Origin: an uncultured Desulfatitalea sp.
Lineage (GTDB): Bacteria > Desulfobacterota > Desulfobacteria > Desulfobacterales > Desulfosarcinaceae
Assembly (NCBI GenBank): GCA_937868765.1
Contig: CALMNL010000005.1
Coordinates: 186,001-250,000, forward strand
Direction: 5' to 3'
DNA: 64,000 nt
This document shows positions 10,742-19,335 of the stretch, piece by piece. Position 1 is the stretch's first letter. Every line of letters starts with the position of its first letter. A model generated the notes under the pieces. It was not told the origin of the DNA. It saw nothing but the letters and a program-made list of their open reading frames with translations, and did no database searches. Made by a program: the position numbers and the translations under genes.

Positions 10742-11347
10742 CTAATGTTTGCCCAGGCCGATGATAAAAATCTCCCGGCTGGCTTTCCGACTGCTTTGGG
10801 GTTTGAAAATATCCATACGGTCGAACCGCATTTTAACCTGATCGCAAAACGTTTTGAAGTCTTCGCCCTGAAATATTTTGCAGACGAAGTGGCCGCCGGT
10901 GAGCAACAGAGCGTCGGCGACCTCCAGGGCCGCCTGGCACAGCTGGAACGACCGGGCCGCATCGCCGCCTTTGTCCCCGGTGGTGGCCGGTGCCATGTCG
11001 CTGAGCACCACCTGAAAGCCACCACCCAGGGCTGCATCGGCCGCCTGGCGCAGTTCGTACACATCGCCGACCACGGTGCGCACGTTGGCCGGCATGGGCT
11101 CGGTGACCGGCGTGCGGTCCACACCGACGAGGCTTCCGGCCGGACCGGTCTGCTGGGCCGCGAAAAGCAACCATGATCCCGGCGCGCATCCCAGGTCCAG
11201 GACGCGGTCGCCGCGGGCGATGATACGGTGCTTTTTCTGGATTTCGGCCAGCTTGAAAACAGACCGGGCCGGATAGTGCTCCTTCTGGGCCTGACGCGTG
11301 TAATGGTCCTGCCACTGGTTCGATTTTGCGCCTTTTTTTCGATTCAT
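10742..11347 (-). CDS. rlmE: 23S rRNA 2'-O-ribose methyltransferase RlmE (FtsJ)
   Basis: 201 residues. It methylates the 2'-OH of U2552 (E. coli numbering) in the large ribosomal subunit using S-adenosylmethionine. The SAM-binding motif VLDLGCAPGSW is clear, followed by VLSDMAP. The K-D-K-E tetrad of this family is consistent with K in RSVFKL, D in LSDMA, K in FVCKIF and E near the C-terminus. It sits 30 bases downstream of radA and 9 bases upstream of yebC, all on the same strand. Confidence 0.95.
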   Translation of the reverse strand: MNRKKGAKSNQWQDHYTRQAQKEHYPARSVFKLAEIQKKHRIIARGDRVLDLGCAPGSWLLFAAQQTGPAGSLVGVDRTPVTEPMPANVRTVVGDVYELRQAADAALGGGFQVVLSDMAPATTGDKGGDAARSFQLCQAALEVADALLLTGGHFVCKIFQGEDFKTFCDQVKMRFDRMDIFKPQSSRKASREIFIIGLGKH

Positions 11348-11377
11348 AATATTGCTGCGGTGTTAAGTCAAATTCAT

Positions 11378-12751
11378 TTAAAACAGGGCTTCCATCGCCG
11401 CTTCCACATTCCCCACCCCCACCAGGGTGATCTGCGCGGGCGCCTCCATGCGCTTGAGACTGCCCTTGGGCGCGATGCAGCGTTGGAAACCCATCTTGCG
11501 CGCTTCGATCAGGCGCGCTTCGATATTGCCGATGGCCCGCACTTCGCCCGCCAGGCCCACCTCGCCCAGCACCAGCGTATCGCCGGCCACCGGCTTATCG
11601 AGAAAGCTCGAGGCGATGGCGGCCAGCACTGCCAGGTCCACCGAAGGCTCTTCGATTTTAACGCCCCCGGCCACGTTGAGGAAGATGTCGTGGCCGATCA
11701 ACTGCATGCCCAGCTTCTTTTCCATTACCGCTACGAGTAACGCCACCCGTTGGGGATCGAGCCCCAGCACCGTGCGTCTGGCCGTGCCCAGATTGGAGCC
11801 GCTGGCCAGGGCCTGCAGTTCCACCAGGATGGGCCGCGTGCCCTCCATGGCGGCGGTGACCACCGATCCGGCCGCGTTGTCCGGGCGCTCGGAGAGAAAG
11901 ACCGCCGACGGGTTGGGCACCTCGGCCAGGCCGCCGGATTGCATTTCGAACACGCCGATCTCGTTGGTGGAGCCGAAGCGGTTCTTCACGGCCCGCAGGA
12001 TGCGGAACACGTGATTGCGGTCGCCCTCGAAATAGAGCACCGTATCGACCATGTGCTCGAGCAATTTGGGCCCGGCGATGGCGCCGTCCTTGGTCACATG
12101 GCCCACCAGCAGGGTGGGGATCCCCGACTTTTTGGCGTTGAGCATCAGGCGCATGGCCGAGTCGCGCACCTGGCTGACGCTGCCCGGGGCGGAGGTCAGG
12201 TCAGTGCTGTACATGGTCTGGATCGAGTCGATGACCAGCACGTCGGGCCGGTGTTCGTCCACCATGCCCAGGATGGCGTCCAGGTCGATCTCCGAGACCA
12301 CCAGCAGGCCCGGGGCGCCGGCCGAAAGCCGCCGGCTGCGCAGGCGCAGCTGCTGTACAGACTCCTCGCCCGACACGTAGAGCACCGTGTGGCCGCCGGC
12401 TGCCATGCCGTGCAGGGCCTGGAGCATCAGCGTCGATTTGCCGATGCCCGGGTCTCCGCCGATGAGGATCAGTGAACCGGCCACCAGACCGCCGCCCAGC
12501 ACCCGGTCCAACTCGGCGATGCGGGTGGAGAAGCGCGCCTGATCCTCCAGTGCCACTGCATCGATGGGGACCGGTTTGGGCTTGAGGGTATCGACCAGGC
12601 CGCGCAAGGGCCCGCTTTTGTCTGCTGCGGCGATGGTTTCTTCGGCGAAACAGTCCCACTGCCCGCACTCCGGGCACTTACCCAGCCACTTGGGCGATTG
12701 ATAGCCGCATGCCTGGCAACTGAACAATGTTTTGGTGCTGCGTTTGGCCAT
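11378..12751 (-). CDS. radA: DNA repair protein RadA
   Basis: 457 residues, full length. RadA is a RecA-like helicase that processes recombination intermediates. Four-cysteine zinc finger at the N-terminus (CQACGYQSPKWLGKCPECG), then the RecA-fold ATPase with Walker A GGDPGIGKST, Walker B VLVIDSIQT and the RadA-specific KNRFGST motif. The C-terminal ~150 residues are the Lon-like domain (NVAGGVKIEEPSVDLAVLAA). First gene of the leftward row radA-rlmE-yebC-gltB-gltD. Confidence 0.97.
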   Translation of the reverse strand: MAKRSTKTLFSCQACGYQSPKWLGKCPECGQWDCFAEETIAAADKSGPLRGLVDTLKPKPVPIDAVALEDQARFSTRIAELDRVLGGGLVAGSLILIGGDPGIGKSTLMLQALHGMAAGGHTVLYVSGEESVQQLRLRSRRLSAGAPGLLVVSEIDLDAILGMVDEHRPDVLVIDSIQTMYSTDLTSAPGSVSQVRDSAMRLMLNAKKSGIPTLLVGHVTKDGAIAGPKLLEHMVDTVLYFEGDRNHVFRILRAVKNRFGSTNEIGVFEMQSGGLAEVPNPSAVFLSERPDNAAGSVVTAAMEGTRPILVELQALASGSNLGTARRTVLGLDPQRVALLVAVMEKKLGMQLIGHDIFLNVAGGVKIEEPSVDLAVLAAIASSFLDKPVAGDTLVLGEVGLAGEVRAIGNIEARLIEARKMGFQRCIAPKGSLKRMEAPAQITLVGVGNVEAAMEALF

Positions 12752-12846
12752 GGGTGCCTCTCTGGGATGGGCGACGGCATTGAATTAGATGGAGAGCGCG
12801 ACCTTAGACGGCAGGTACCACCTTGACGTCATTACCATTTGACACT

Positions 12847-12872
12847 GCGCACCATACCATGTCATGGTGCGC
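12847..12872. repeat. Inverted repeat in the radA/transglycosylase divergent region
   Basis: GCGCACCAT at 12847-12855 is repeated in perfect inverted form as ATGGTGCGC at 12864-12872, with an 8-base spacer. It lies between the divergent radA and transglycosylase genes and no T-run follows, so an operator is more likely than a terminator. The regulator is unknown. Confidence 0.5.
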
Positions 12873-12943
12873 CTATCAAGCCGGTCCTGGCCGGCGCATG
12901 TAATGATAACAATGCCTTCAAGGCCATGAATAGAGATTGCGAC

Positions 12944-13831
12944 ATGAAGAATTCATGCCATTCGTCCGGGGTACTCCGCATCTCGGCGGCGGTGGTGCTG
13001 TGCCTGGCGATTTTCTGCGCCCCCGCGCGGGCCCAGGTCACGCCTCCCGATCTGTTTAAATCCCTGCAGAAACGGCTCATCGCCGACGGATTCGATCCCC
13101 AGCGCATCGAGCAAATTTACCAGCATGACGACGTGTATTTCGAGACCCAGGGCGTGGCGGCCTATTTTCAGCACAATGAGGCCACCTTGGATTACGATAA
13201 ATTCACCAGTGCCGGCTACATTCGAGATGCCCAGGCCTATATGCAGACCCACGCCGATGCCCTGAAACGGGCCGAACAGAAATTCGGGGTCGATCCCCGC
13301 GCCATCACCGCCATCATCCTGGTCGAGACCAAATTCGGTCGCTACCTGGGCAAAAGTTCGATTCTCAATACCCTCTCCACCATGGCGGCCCTGAGCGAAG
13401 CCCGGCCCAGGGAATTTTTATGGGAACGTCTGCCCGCCGAGCGCCGCTTCACCCGTCTGGAATACGACCGCAAGGCCGATGCCAAAGCCGACTGGGCCTA
13501 CAAAGAGCTCAAAGCGTTCTTGACTTATACCTCCCTGCACGGCATCGACCCGCCGTCGGTGGTGGGTTCCTATGCCGGCGCCCTGGGCATCGCACAGTTC
13601 ATGCCCAGCAACATTCTGGCCTTCGGGCAGGACGGCAACGGCGACGGCCGCATCAACCTGTTCGAAGACGCCGACGCCATCTTCAGCATCGCCAGCTACC
13701 TTCAGAACTACGGCTGGAAGCCGGGCATCGGCCGGGGGCAGGCCGGCAAGGTGATCTATCACTACAATCACAGCAGGTATTATGTGGAGGCTGTCCTCAA
13801 GATCATGGACCTGCTGAAAGGACAGGCTTGA
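12944..13831 (+). CDS. Lytic murein transglycosylase, MltB/SLT_2 type
   Basis: About 295 residues from the ATG at 12944, chosen because it places a clean signal peptide (MKNSCHSSGVLRIS...APARA) at the N-terminus; an in-frame ATG at 12926 is an alternative. The enzyme cleaves the glycan strand of peptidoglycan with formation of 1,6-anhydro-MurNAc. The catalytic glutamate is expected in ILVETKFGRY. The downstream PPSVVGSYAGALGIAQFMPSN and DGRINLFEDADAIFSIASYL are typical SLT_2 blocks. No lipobox is evident, so it is probably periplasmic. Its stop overlaps the next start by one base (TGATG). Confidence 0.92.
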   Translation: MKNSCHSSGVLRISAAVVLCLAIFCAPARAQVTPPDLFKSLQKRLIADGFDPQRIEQIYQHDDVYFETQGVAAYFQHNEATLDYDKFTSAGYIRDAQAYMQTHADALKRAEQKFGVDPRAITAIILVETKFGRYLGKSSILNTLSTMAALSEARPREFLWERLPAERRFTRLEYDRKADAKADWAYKELKAFLTYTSLHGIDPPSVVGSYAGALGIAQFMPSNILAFGQDGNGDGRINLFEDADAIFSIASYLQNYGWKPGIGRGQAGKVIYHYNHSRYYVEAVLKIMDLLKGQA

Positions 13832-14034
13832 TGGGCGCCGCCGAATTTATCGTGCTGACCGGCATCGGTTTTTACCTGATTACCTGCTGGGCCATCTTCG
13901 ACATCGCCCGCAAGGATTTCGGCGGTATCGAAAAGAAGGCCGCCTGGGCTTTCGTGGCCCTGATCCCGTTTCTGGGCCCCATCATCTACATTGTCATCGG
14001 GTTCCGCAAGGGAACCAGGAGGGCCGTTCCATGA
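13831..14034 (+). CDS. Small membrane protein, PLDc_N (phospholipase D nuclease N-terminal-like) domain
   Basis: 67 residues with two membrane helices (EFIVLTGIGFYLITCWAIFDIA and AAWAFVALIPFLGPIIYIVIGF) and a basic tail. The pattern W-A-x-x-D-I-A ... W-x-x-x-x-L-I-P-x-x-G-P-I-I-Y-x-x-I-G matches the stand-alone PLDc_N family. It is only a membrane anchor module here, with no phospholipase part. The start overlaps the transglycosylase stop (TGATG), so it is translationally coupled. Confidence 0.8.
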   Translation: MGAAEFIVLTGIGFYLITCWAIFDIARKDFGGIEKKAAWAFVALIPFLGPIIYIVIGFRKGTRRAVP

Positions 14035-14057
14035 ACTTCCCCCCCGGGCAAATGGTG

Positions 14058-14084
14058 TTGACAAACCAGCGGCTTTTCTATAAT
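14058..14084 (+). promoter_or_regulatory. Promoter of tRNA-Glu
   Basis: TTGACA at 14058-14063 and TATAAT at 14079-14084, both perfect sigma-70 consensus, separated by a short 15-base spacer. A start site near 14091 would put the tRNA 5' end about 14 bases into the transcript. Confidence 0.75.
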
Positions 14085-14104
14085 TGAGCGCCTACCAGCG
14101 ATGT

Positions 14105-14179
14105 GGTCCCATCGTCTAACGGTTAGGACACTGGCCTCTCACGCCAGTAACAGGGGTTCGAATCCCCTTGGGATCACCA
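14105..14179 (+). tRNA. tRNA-Glu (anticodon CTC)
   Basis: 75 bases with encoded CCA at 14177-14179. The acceptor stem GGTCCCA/TGGGATC pairs with one G-T wobble. The anticodon stem CTGGC/GCCAG encloses the loop CTCTCAC, giving anticodon CTC, which reads GAG. The T-arm has GGGGTTCGAATCCCC. A consensus promoter stands just upstream and a terminator just downstream. Confidence 0.97.
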
Positions 14180-14189
14180 ATGAAAGAGC

Positions 14190-14225
14190 AAGGGCTTGGC
14201 CACAATAAATGGTCAGCCCTTTTTT
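14190..14225 (+). terminator. Rho-independent terminator after tRNA-Glu
   Basis: AAGGGCT-TGGCCA pairs with TGGTCA-GCCCTT around an AATAAA-type loop, followed by a run of six Ts. The remaining stretch to 14490 holds no gene I can support. Confidence 0.85.
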
Positions 14226-14490
14226 GTTTCCTGGGGCGCTTTGCCGATGCTTAGCGAGTCTAAGTCTTGACGCAGGCTGTCCAACAGGCTTTTTATTTGT
14301 CGCTGTGCAGTTTAAAAGGTGCTCGAATACGGCCACGTGAAAATGCCATTTCGTTTGGAAAATGCCGATGCTAATCCTTGGGACGGAAAAATATCCAGGA
14401 GAAGGATAATAAATTTCTGTAGCCGCCTTCCAATCAGTCGATAGCAGATTGGTACGGGCACGTTTTTCATTGAAAGGATCATTCGGAACC

Positions 14491-14847
14491 ATGGTCAAAT
14501 TCCAGAGAAATCTTCTCCCGGTCGAAAGGGAGTGTCGGCGGCACCCCAGATTTGAGTTCCACCTTCCGGTCAGCATCATCGGGATGAACGTGCAGGCCCG
14601 AATTTTGGATTTCAGCCTGGTAGGATTCTATATCCAGGTCGATGGCACCAGCTCTATCAGTGAAGGGCAGTTCTTGAGGTTGGCCCTGCGCTTCCCAGGT
14701 GAAAGAAACCTATCCATAATCAAAGTAAGGGTCGAGCGCATCGAAGCACAAGGCATCGGCTGCGCATTCGTCGATCTCGATCCAGCCACCCAGGCACTTA
14801 TCGAAAGGAATTTCGACATCTTCAGTGCAACCCTGCCGATCCAATAA
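14491..14847 (+). CDS. PilZ-domain protein
   Basis: 118 residues from the ATG at 14491. It carries the two cyclic-di-GMP contact motifs: RRHPRFE (RxxxR) near residue 16 and DFSLVGFYI (D/NxSxxG) near residue 43. PilZ proteins bind c-di-GMP and relay it to motility, adhesion or secretion targets. No second domain is present, so it is a stand-alone adaptor. Its target is unknown; the neighbours give no clue. Confidence 0.88.
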   Translation: MVKFQRNLLPVERECRRHPRFEFHLPVSIIGMNVQARILDFSLVGFYIQVDGTSSISEGQFLRLALRFPGERNLSIIKVRVERIEAQGIGCAFVDLDPATQALIERNFDIFSATLPIQ

Positions 14848-15153
14848 GACGTTTCAGGGGAGTTTAAGTCGCCCGACGCTCGCTGGAAGCGGACCTTCCT
14901 ATTTTGCAGCGATTGGCGCTTGCGAATCAGGCTTTTCCGAGACCGCTGAAAAAGATCTAAATCCCCTTCAACTCCTTGCCTGGCATGATGCCAGCGGGTG
15001 AGACCGGCTGTTGACATCGCAGAACATCAGTGTTCAAATGAGAACGTTGTTCGTATAAGGCCCCGGCGGCAAGCTCCTGAAAAGTCGTGTGCAGGACGGA
15101 CTGGCCATCCAAGACCCCGGCGGCAATGCCGCCACCAGCCAAGGGAGAATTCG
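14848..15153. other. Intergenic, no gene seen
   Basis: About 300 bases between the PilZ gene and the acyl-CoA dehydrogenase. The only recognisable element is the ribosome site AAGGGAG just before 15154. An open frame runs through from 14998 but the good ribosome site and homology begin at 15154. Confidence 0.5.
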
Positions 15154-16752
15154 ATGAGCTATCCCAATTCCAATAATCCTTACGGGTTCGGCCCCTTTCT
15201 CGAATGGCGGGAAAACTGCGATTTCTACGCCGAAGATCCGTTTGTCCAGAAAGCGGTTCAGGTATTCACCGGTGACCGGGCTGCCGCGGTGGATGCCGCC
15301 GCCCGCGCAATTTCCAGAAAGGTCTCGTTCCGGTGGCGCAAGATGGCCGAAACCATCGCCTGGCCGGATAAAAGACCCTGGGTGATGCATTACGACGGCC
15401 ACGGCAACCGCATCGACCGCATCGTGCGACCTCATGAAACGGAAGTGATGGAACAGGAGGTGTTCGGGGAGGCGCTGTTTTCCGCTAAGACCGATCCCTG
15501 GGAACGTTTCATCAAGATGTACCTTATCTACCAGAACGGCGAGGCATGCATTTCCTGCCCCGTGACCTGCACCGAAGGACTGGTGGCGGTGCTGGCGCGC
15601 TTTGCCGACACCCCTGAAATTCAGGCCATCCTGACCCACTGCAAGGAGGGCAGGGACGGGCGCTTCGGCATCGGCGCCCAGTACCTTTCGGAGATCCAGG
15701 GGGGTTCGGACGTCAGGGCCAATCTGCTCGAGGCACGGTTGGAGAATGGTCAATGGCGTCTTTACGGCACCAAGTTCTTCTGCTCAGCCACCCATGCCGA
15801 CTATGCCATGGTGACGGCCAAGCCAAAGGGTTCGGAAAAGGTGGGGCTCTTCGTGATGCCCTCCTGGTTGCCGGGCGATAAGGCGCGGGAGAAGCGCAAC
15901 GGATTCACCATCGATCGTATCAAATGGAAGATGGGCACCAGCGAACTGCCTACAGCGGAAATGACCTTCAACGGTGCCCTGGCTTATCCGGTGGGGCCGC
16001 TGGATCGGGGGCTGGCCAACATGGTCGCCATCGTGCTTACCTATTCCCGTCTCACGGTGGGGCTCTCCGGTGCTGCCAGCATGATGCGCGCCTGGCGGGA
16101 GGCGGCCCGATATTGCGACTTTCGGGAAGCGTTCGGCCTTTCCATCGGACGCATGCCCATGGTGGTCGGGCAGCTCAAGACCATCGAAAAGGCGGCCAAA
16201 CGCACTCTGGCCGGCGCCTTCCGACTCCATGGCGAAATCCTGGCCCTGCCCGGCGGTCTTGCCCGGGAAACCGATGCCCGTGAATCCGAAGATTTGAAGC
16301 GGCGGCGGTTTCGGGTCCGGGAGCTGATCATGCTTCAGAAGATGGCCACCAGCTTCGATGCGCCCGATGTCTTGCGTCTGGCCATGAGCCTTTTCGGCGG
16401 GCACGGCGTAATGGAGGATTTTTCCTCCTTGCCCCGGCTATATCGGGATGCGGCGGTAAACGAGCTGTGGGAGGGCCCGCGCAACGTGCTGCTGGCCCAG
16501 GTTCACCGGGATCTTCTGGGTGCCGCGGCCTGGTATGCGCCGGAGCGCTTCGCCGCCGACATCCTTGCCGGTGGGCCGGAAGATCTGGTAACGGCGCTTT
16601 GCCGGGAGATCGTCGAAATTCTTTCCGGCACCGACCTTTTTGAGATGAGCCCCGCTGCCGTTGAGGCCTGCGCACGCTGGGATCGCTTCTGCCACCGGCT
16701 TTACCACGCCTATCAGGATGTGGCCATGGCCATGGTGGCGGCGCAGGCTTGA
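15154..16752 (+). CDS. Acyl-CoA dehydrogenase family protein, AidB-like
   Basis: 532 residues from the ATG at 15154, preceded by AAGGGAG. Length and motifs fit the long AidB branch of the FAD-dependent acyl-CoA dehydrogenases rather than the ~380-residue enzymes. The FAD/substrate loop reads QYLSEIQGGSDVRAN, then WRLYGTKFFCSAT, and the C-terminal half has LFGGHGVMEDF and NELWEGPRNVLL, typical of AidB-like proteins. Some relatives act in DNA-alkylation response and others in fatty or aromatic acyl-CoA metabolism; the substrate is not predictable. The TetR regulator 81 bases downstream probably controls it. Confidence 0.88.
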   Translation: MSYPNSNNPYGFGPFLEWRENCDFYAEDPFVQKAVQVFTGDRAAAVDAAARAISRKVSFRWRKMAETIAWPDKRPWVMHYDGHGNRIDRIVRPHETEVMEQEVFGEALFSAKTDPWERFIKMYLIYQNGEACISCPVTCTEGLVAVLARFADTPEIQAILTHCKEGRDGRFGIGAQYLSEIQGGSDVRANLLEARLENGQWRLYGTKFFCSATHADYAMVTAKPKGSEKVGLFVMPSWLPGDKAREKRNGFTIDRIKWKMGTSELPTAEMTFNGALAYPVGPLDRGLANMVAIVLTYSRLTVGLSGAASMMRAWREAARYCDFREAFGLSIGRMPMVVGQLKTIEKAAKRTLAGAFRLHGEILALPGGLARETDARESEDLKRRRFRVRELIMLQKMATSFDAPDVLRLAMSLFGGHGVMEDFSSLPRLYRDAAVNELWEGPRNVLLAQVHRDLLGAAAWYAPERFAADILAGGPEDLVTALCREIVEILSGTDLFEMSPAAVEACARWDRFCHRLYHAYQDVAMAMVAAQA

Positions 16753-16833
16753 GTTAAGCAGGGGCCAGGCTTATTGGCTTGCAGAGTCCTGACTCCCGCA
16801 CTCCAGGATAAAAAAATCAGAGCAGGCACGATC

Positions 16834-17457
16834 ATGGCTATCAGCGCCACCACATTTGCCCAACAGAGAAAGCAGGAACGCAGGGAGCGTCAGAATATCA
16901 TTCTGAGCGCCGCCGAACGGGTTTACAGCCGCAAACCGTTCGAGACGGTCAGCATGCGGGATATCGCCAAGGAGGCAGGCATCGCGGTCTCCTCTCTATA
17001 CCGGTACTTCCCCGACCAGCAGGGCCTCTTCGTGGAAGCCTTCGTGGAAGGGACACGCAGGATCATCGTGCGCATGGATGCACGCATTTCAAATGGCGAG
17101 ATCACGGATCTGAAGGCTTTCGGCCTCGAATTCATCTCTTTTCTGACCGAAAACGATCACTACTTCCGCATGATGACCCACTTCATGCTCGACGGTTGCC
17201 TGGGCGCAAAACCCCTTGAAAAGCTCAACGAAGCCGCCCGCTCGGTGCTTGACCTGTTTGAGCGGGTCCTTGACCGTTGCGGGCTGGACGCTGACCGGCG
17301 CCTGCTGGCCCCCACCTATTTCGCGGCCCTGAACGGCATCCTCATCTCTTTCCGCAATTACCCGGGGCGCGATAGCGCCGAAGTACGCCGCCACATGGAA
17401 CATATTGCTGCGATCATGGCCGAAGCCCTGGAGGGGTATAGCCGGCGCGGGGCGTGA
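16834..17457 (+). CDS. TetR/AcrR-family transcriptional regulator
   Basis: 207 residues from the ATG at 16834. The N-terminal ~60 residues hold the TetR helix-turn-helix (IILSAAERVYSRKPFETVSMRDIAKEAGIAVSSLYRYFPDQQGLF). The C-terminal ligand domain is variable and gives no ligand hint. Position directly after the AidB-like dehydrogenase on the same strand suggests it senses an acyl-CoA or fatty acid and represses that gene. That is inference from context. Confidence 0.92.
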   Translation: MAISATTFAQQRKQERRERQNIILSAAERVYSRKPFETVSMRDIAKEAGIAVSSLYRYFPDQQGLFVEAFVEGTRRIIVRMDARISNGEITDLKAFGLEFISFLTENDHYFRMMTHFMLDGCLGAKPLEKLNEAARSVLDLFERVLDRCGLDADRRLLAPTYFAALNGILISFRNYPGRDSAEVRRHMEHIAAIMAEALEGYSRRGA

Positions 17458-17543
17458 AGGCAACGGCACCGGGGTACTCCAGAGGATGGCAACGTTCCGG
17501 CAAGCATGCCGCGGCCTGTGTCTGGTTGTTGAACAACAGCAAA

Positions 17544-18929
17544 CTAGAATTTGAAGCGCAACCGGAAGGATAGGTCTTCCAAGAGGCGGTCCGCGCCGTC
17601 CAGGGCCTCCTCGTCTTCAAACGCGGCGCGGTAGGCATGGGTGCCGGTGAGCGAGAGGTCGAACGCGTCGGAGAGCCGATAGCGCAACCCGATGGAAAAA
17701 TCCAGGGTCTGCCAATCCGGTGTCAGCTCCAGCGGCCGGTTGAATATGTCGTGCCGGTTCTGGGCATGAGCTCCCATCATAAAGGCGATATGGGAAGAGG
17801 GCAGGGCCAGCCAGGTTTCCAGTCCCAGTGTTTGGGTTTTATCTTTCAGGCCCGTCGCTTCATTGCGCGTGGAAATCTGCGTCACTGAGGGAACCAGGTG
17901 GAAGCCTTCCCACGGCAACGGCGAGAAGACAGTGGCCAGGCGGAATCCGCTGAGCGAATCATCCAAATAGTAGGGGACCGGCTGCAGAGCGAGCAAATCC
18001 GGCATTTGCGGACCCGGGGCGGTCTCGGCCAGGGCGTGGGCATAAAACCCGGTCAGCCTGAATTCGGGCCATTCGTTGAACTTGAAGCCGCCCTCCAGGT
18101 AGCTGACACCCCGGGTGGAATCGCCGGAAAAAGCCGAACCGAGGGCCAACTCGGTGAAGGTATCACCAAATTCGGCGTCGGCATCAGGTGCTGTATCGTA
18201 TCCGATTTGCAGCCCCTTAACCCGCTTGGTGAGCATCCAGCGGGATTTCCAGTAGTTGTCATCCAGTCGGGAAATGGTCACGCCTTCGGACCGCGCCGCA
18301 TGCAGGAAATAGCCGCCGGTCAGATAAATGCCCACATGGTTGACATGTTTGCGGCGGGGGCCGAAGAAAAGCAGGTCGCCGGTTTCGATCTGGTCGCCGG
18401 TAACGTTTTCCATCTCGTTCAATCGGCTTTGCTCGAAGGAGCTGCGGGGCAGATTGATGTCGAAGACATCGGCGTAGACCTTCTGGACCAGGGCCGAGCA
18501 GTCGATGCCGTTCTTGCCGGTGCCGCCCATGCGGTAGCGCAATCCGAAATATTGCCTGATTTCATTTTCAAGGCGTTCGGGCAATGCGTCCGAGAATTCG
18601 CTGGTGATGCTTTCGGCCTTGGCCTTGGTCTTATTGCTGATCAGCGGCTTGGCCTTGGATGTCTTTTTCCGGGAAGCCTTTTTCGTTTTGGGAACCGCCG
18701 CATTTTTGATTTTTTTATCAGAGGAAGATTTGGCCGTTTGAGAGGCACCCTGCGTCACGGGCGCGGCCTTTTGATTTGGCGCTGCTGTTGCGGTGGCGGC
18801 AATTTGAAATAAAAAGAATAGGCTCAGGAACAGGGCCGTAATCGTGCCGGCAAAACGCGCAGGTCGTTTCAGGGTTTCGGTTTCAGGCAGTGTTGGGCAA
18901 TTGGCGGTGCGCAAGTTCCGTATCGTCAA
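17544..18929 (-). CDS. NlpC/P60 cell-wall hydrolase with a C-terminal beta-barrel-like region
   Basis: 461 residues. A hydrophobic segment (residues ~28-50, ending ATATAA) acts as signal or anchor. A lysine/alanine-rich linker runs to ~105. The NlpC/P60 cysteine-peptidase domain follows, with Cys144 in GIDCSALVQ, His198 in NHVGIYL and His210 in GYFLHAAR as the expected catalytic triad; it would cut peptide stems of peptidoglycan. From ~240 to the end the sequence switches to alternating amphipathic strands and finishes LSFRLRFKF with a terminal Phe, as in outer-membrane beta-barrels. This combination is unusual. The barrel call rests on strand pattern only. Confidence 0.85.
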   Translation of the reverse strand: MTIRNLRTANCPTLPETETLKRPARFAGTITALFLSLFFLFQIAATATAAPNQKAAPVTQGASQTAKSSSDKKIKNAAVPKTKKASRKKTSKAKPLISNKTKAKAESITSEFSDALPERLENEIRQYFGLRYRMGGTGKNGIDCSALVQKVYADVFDINLPRSSFEQSRLNEMENVTGDQIETGDLLFFGPRRKHVNHVGIYLTGGYFLHAARSEGVTISRLDDNYWKSRWMLTKRVKGLQIGYDTAPDADAEFGDTFTELALGSAFSGDSTRGVSYLEGGFKFNEWPEFRLTGFYAHALAETAPGPQMPDLLALQPVPYYLDDSLSGFRLATVFSPLPWEGFHLVPSVTQISTRNEATGLKDKTQTLGLETWLALPSSHIAFMMGAHAQNRHDIFNRPLELTPDWQTLDFSIGLRYRLSDAFDLSLTGTHAYRAAFEDEEALDGADRLLEDLSFRLRFKF

Positions 18930-19335
18930 TCTTCAATTGTGTTTAATGTGCCGGCGGACGCTGTCCCCTCCATAATTTTGCTGACTCAATTGGGTTTTCG
19001 CGATCTGCGAAGAACGGCTGATCGGCGGTTGCCGGGGTCTGGTCCGTCAATCCAGCTTGCTTTAGACCTGTCCTTAGACTTTCTCCTACGCTGGTGTCAA
19101 GAGCTTTTATGCATCACGTGCGGCTCTAATGGGGGCTGTTCTCGCAGACCCTTTACAGGCGGCCTTCTGCGGAGCATCCGGATTATAAATCATTATGGCA
19201 AAGGCAGATTTCCTGCTCAGTCGCAGGCCGTCCACGTCCACCCCACCACCACCGTCCTCCACTGCACCGTTTCCAACTGTTTCCCCGCCCCTTCCATAAT
19301 TGGCGCAGCCGGCGGAGGTATTGAAGGTGCGCCGA
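18930..19335. other. Intergenic, no gene seen
   Basis: About 400 bases between the NlpC/P60 start and the potD stop. I find no gene or RNA. It should hold the promoter of the NlpC/P60 gene (leftward) and the end of the pot operon. Confidence 0.45.

Noticed and set aside
14139-14579. 146-codon minus-strand frame overlapping tRNA-Glu
   Set aside because: It runs through the tRNA and its terminator and has no motif.
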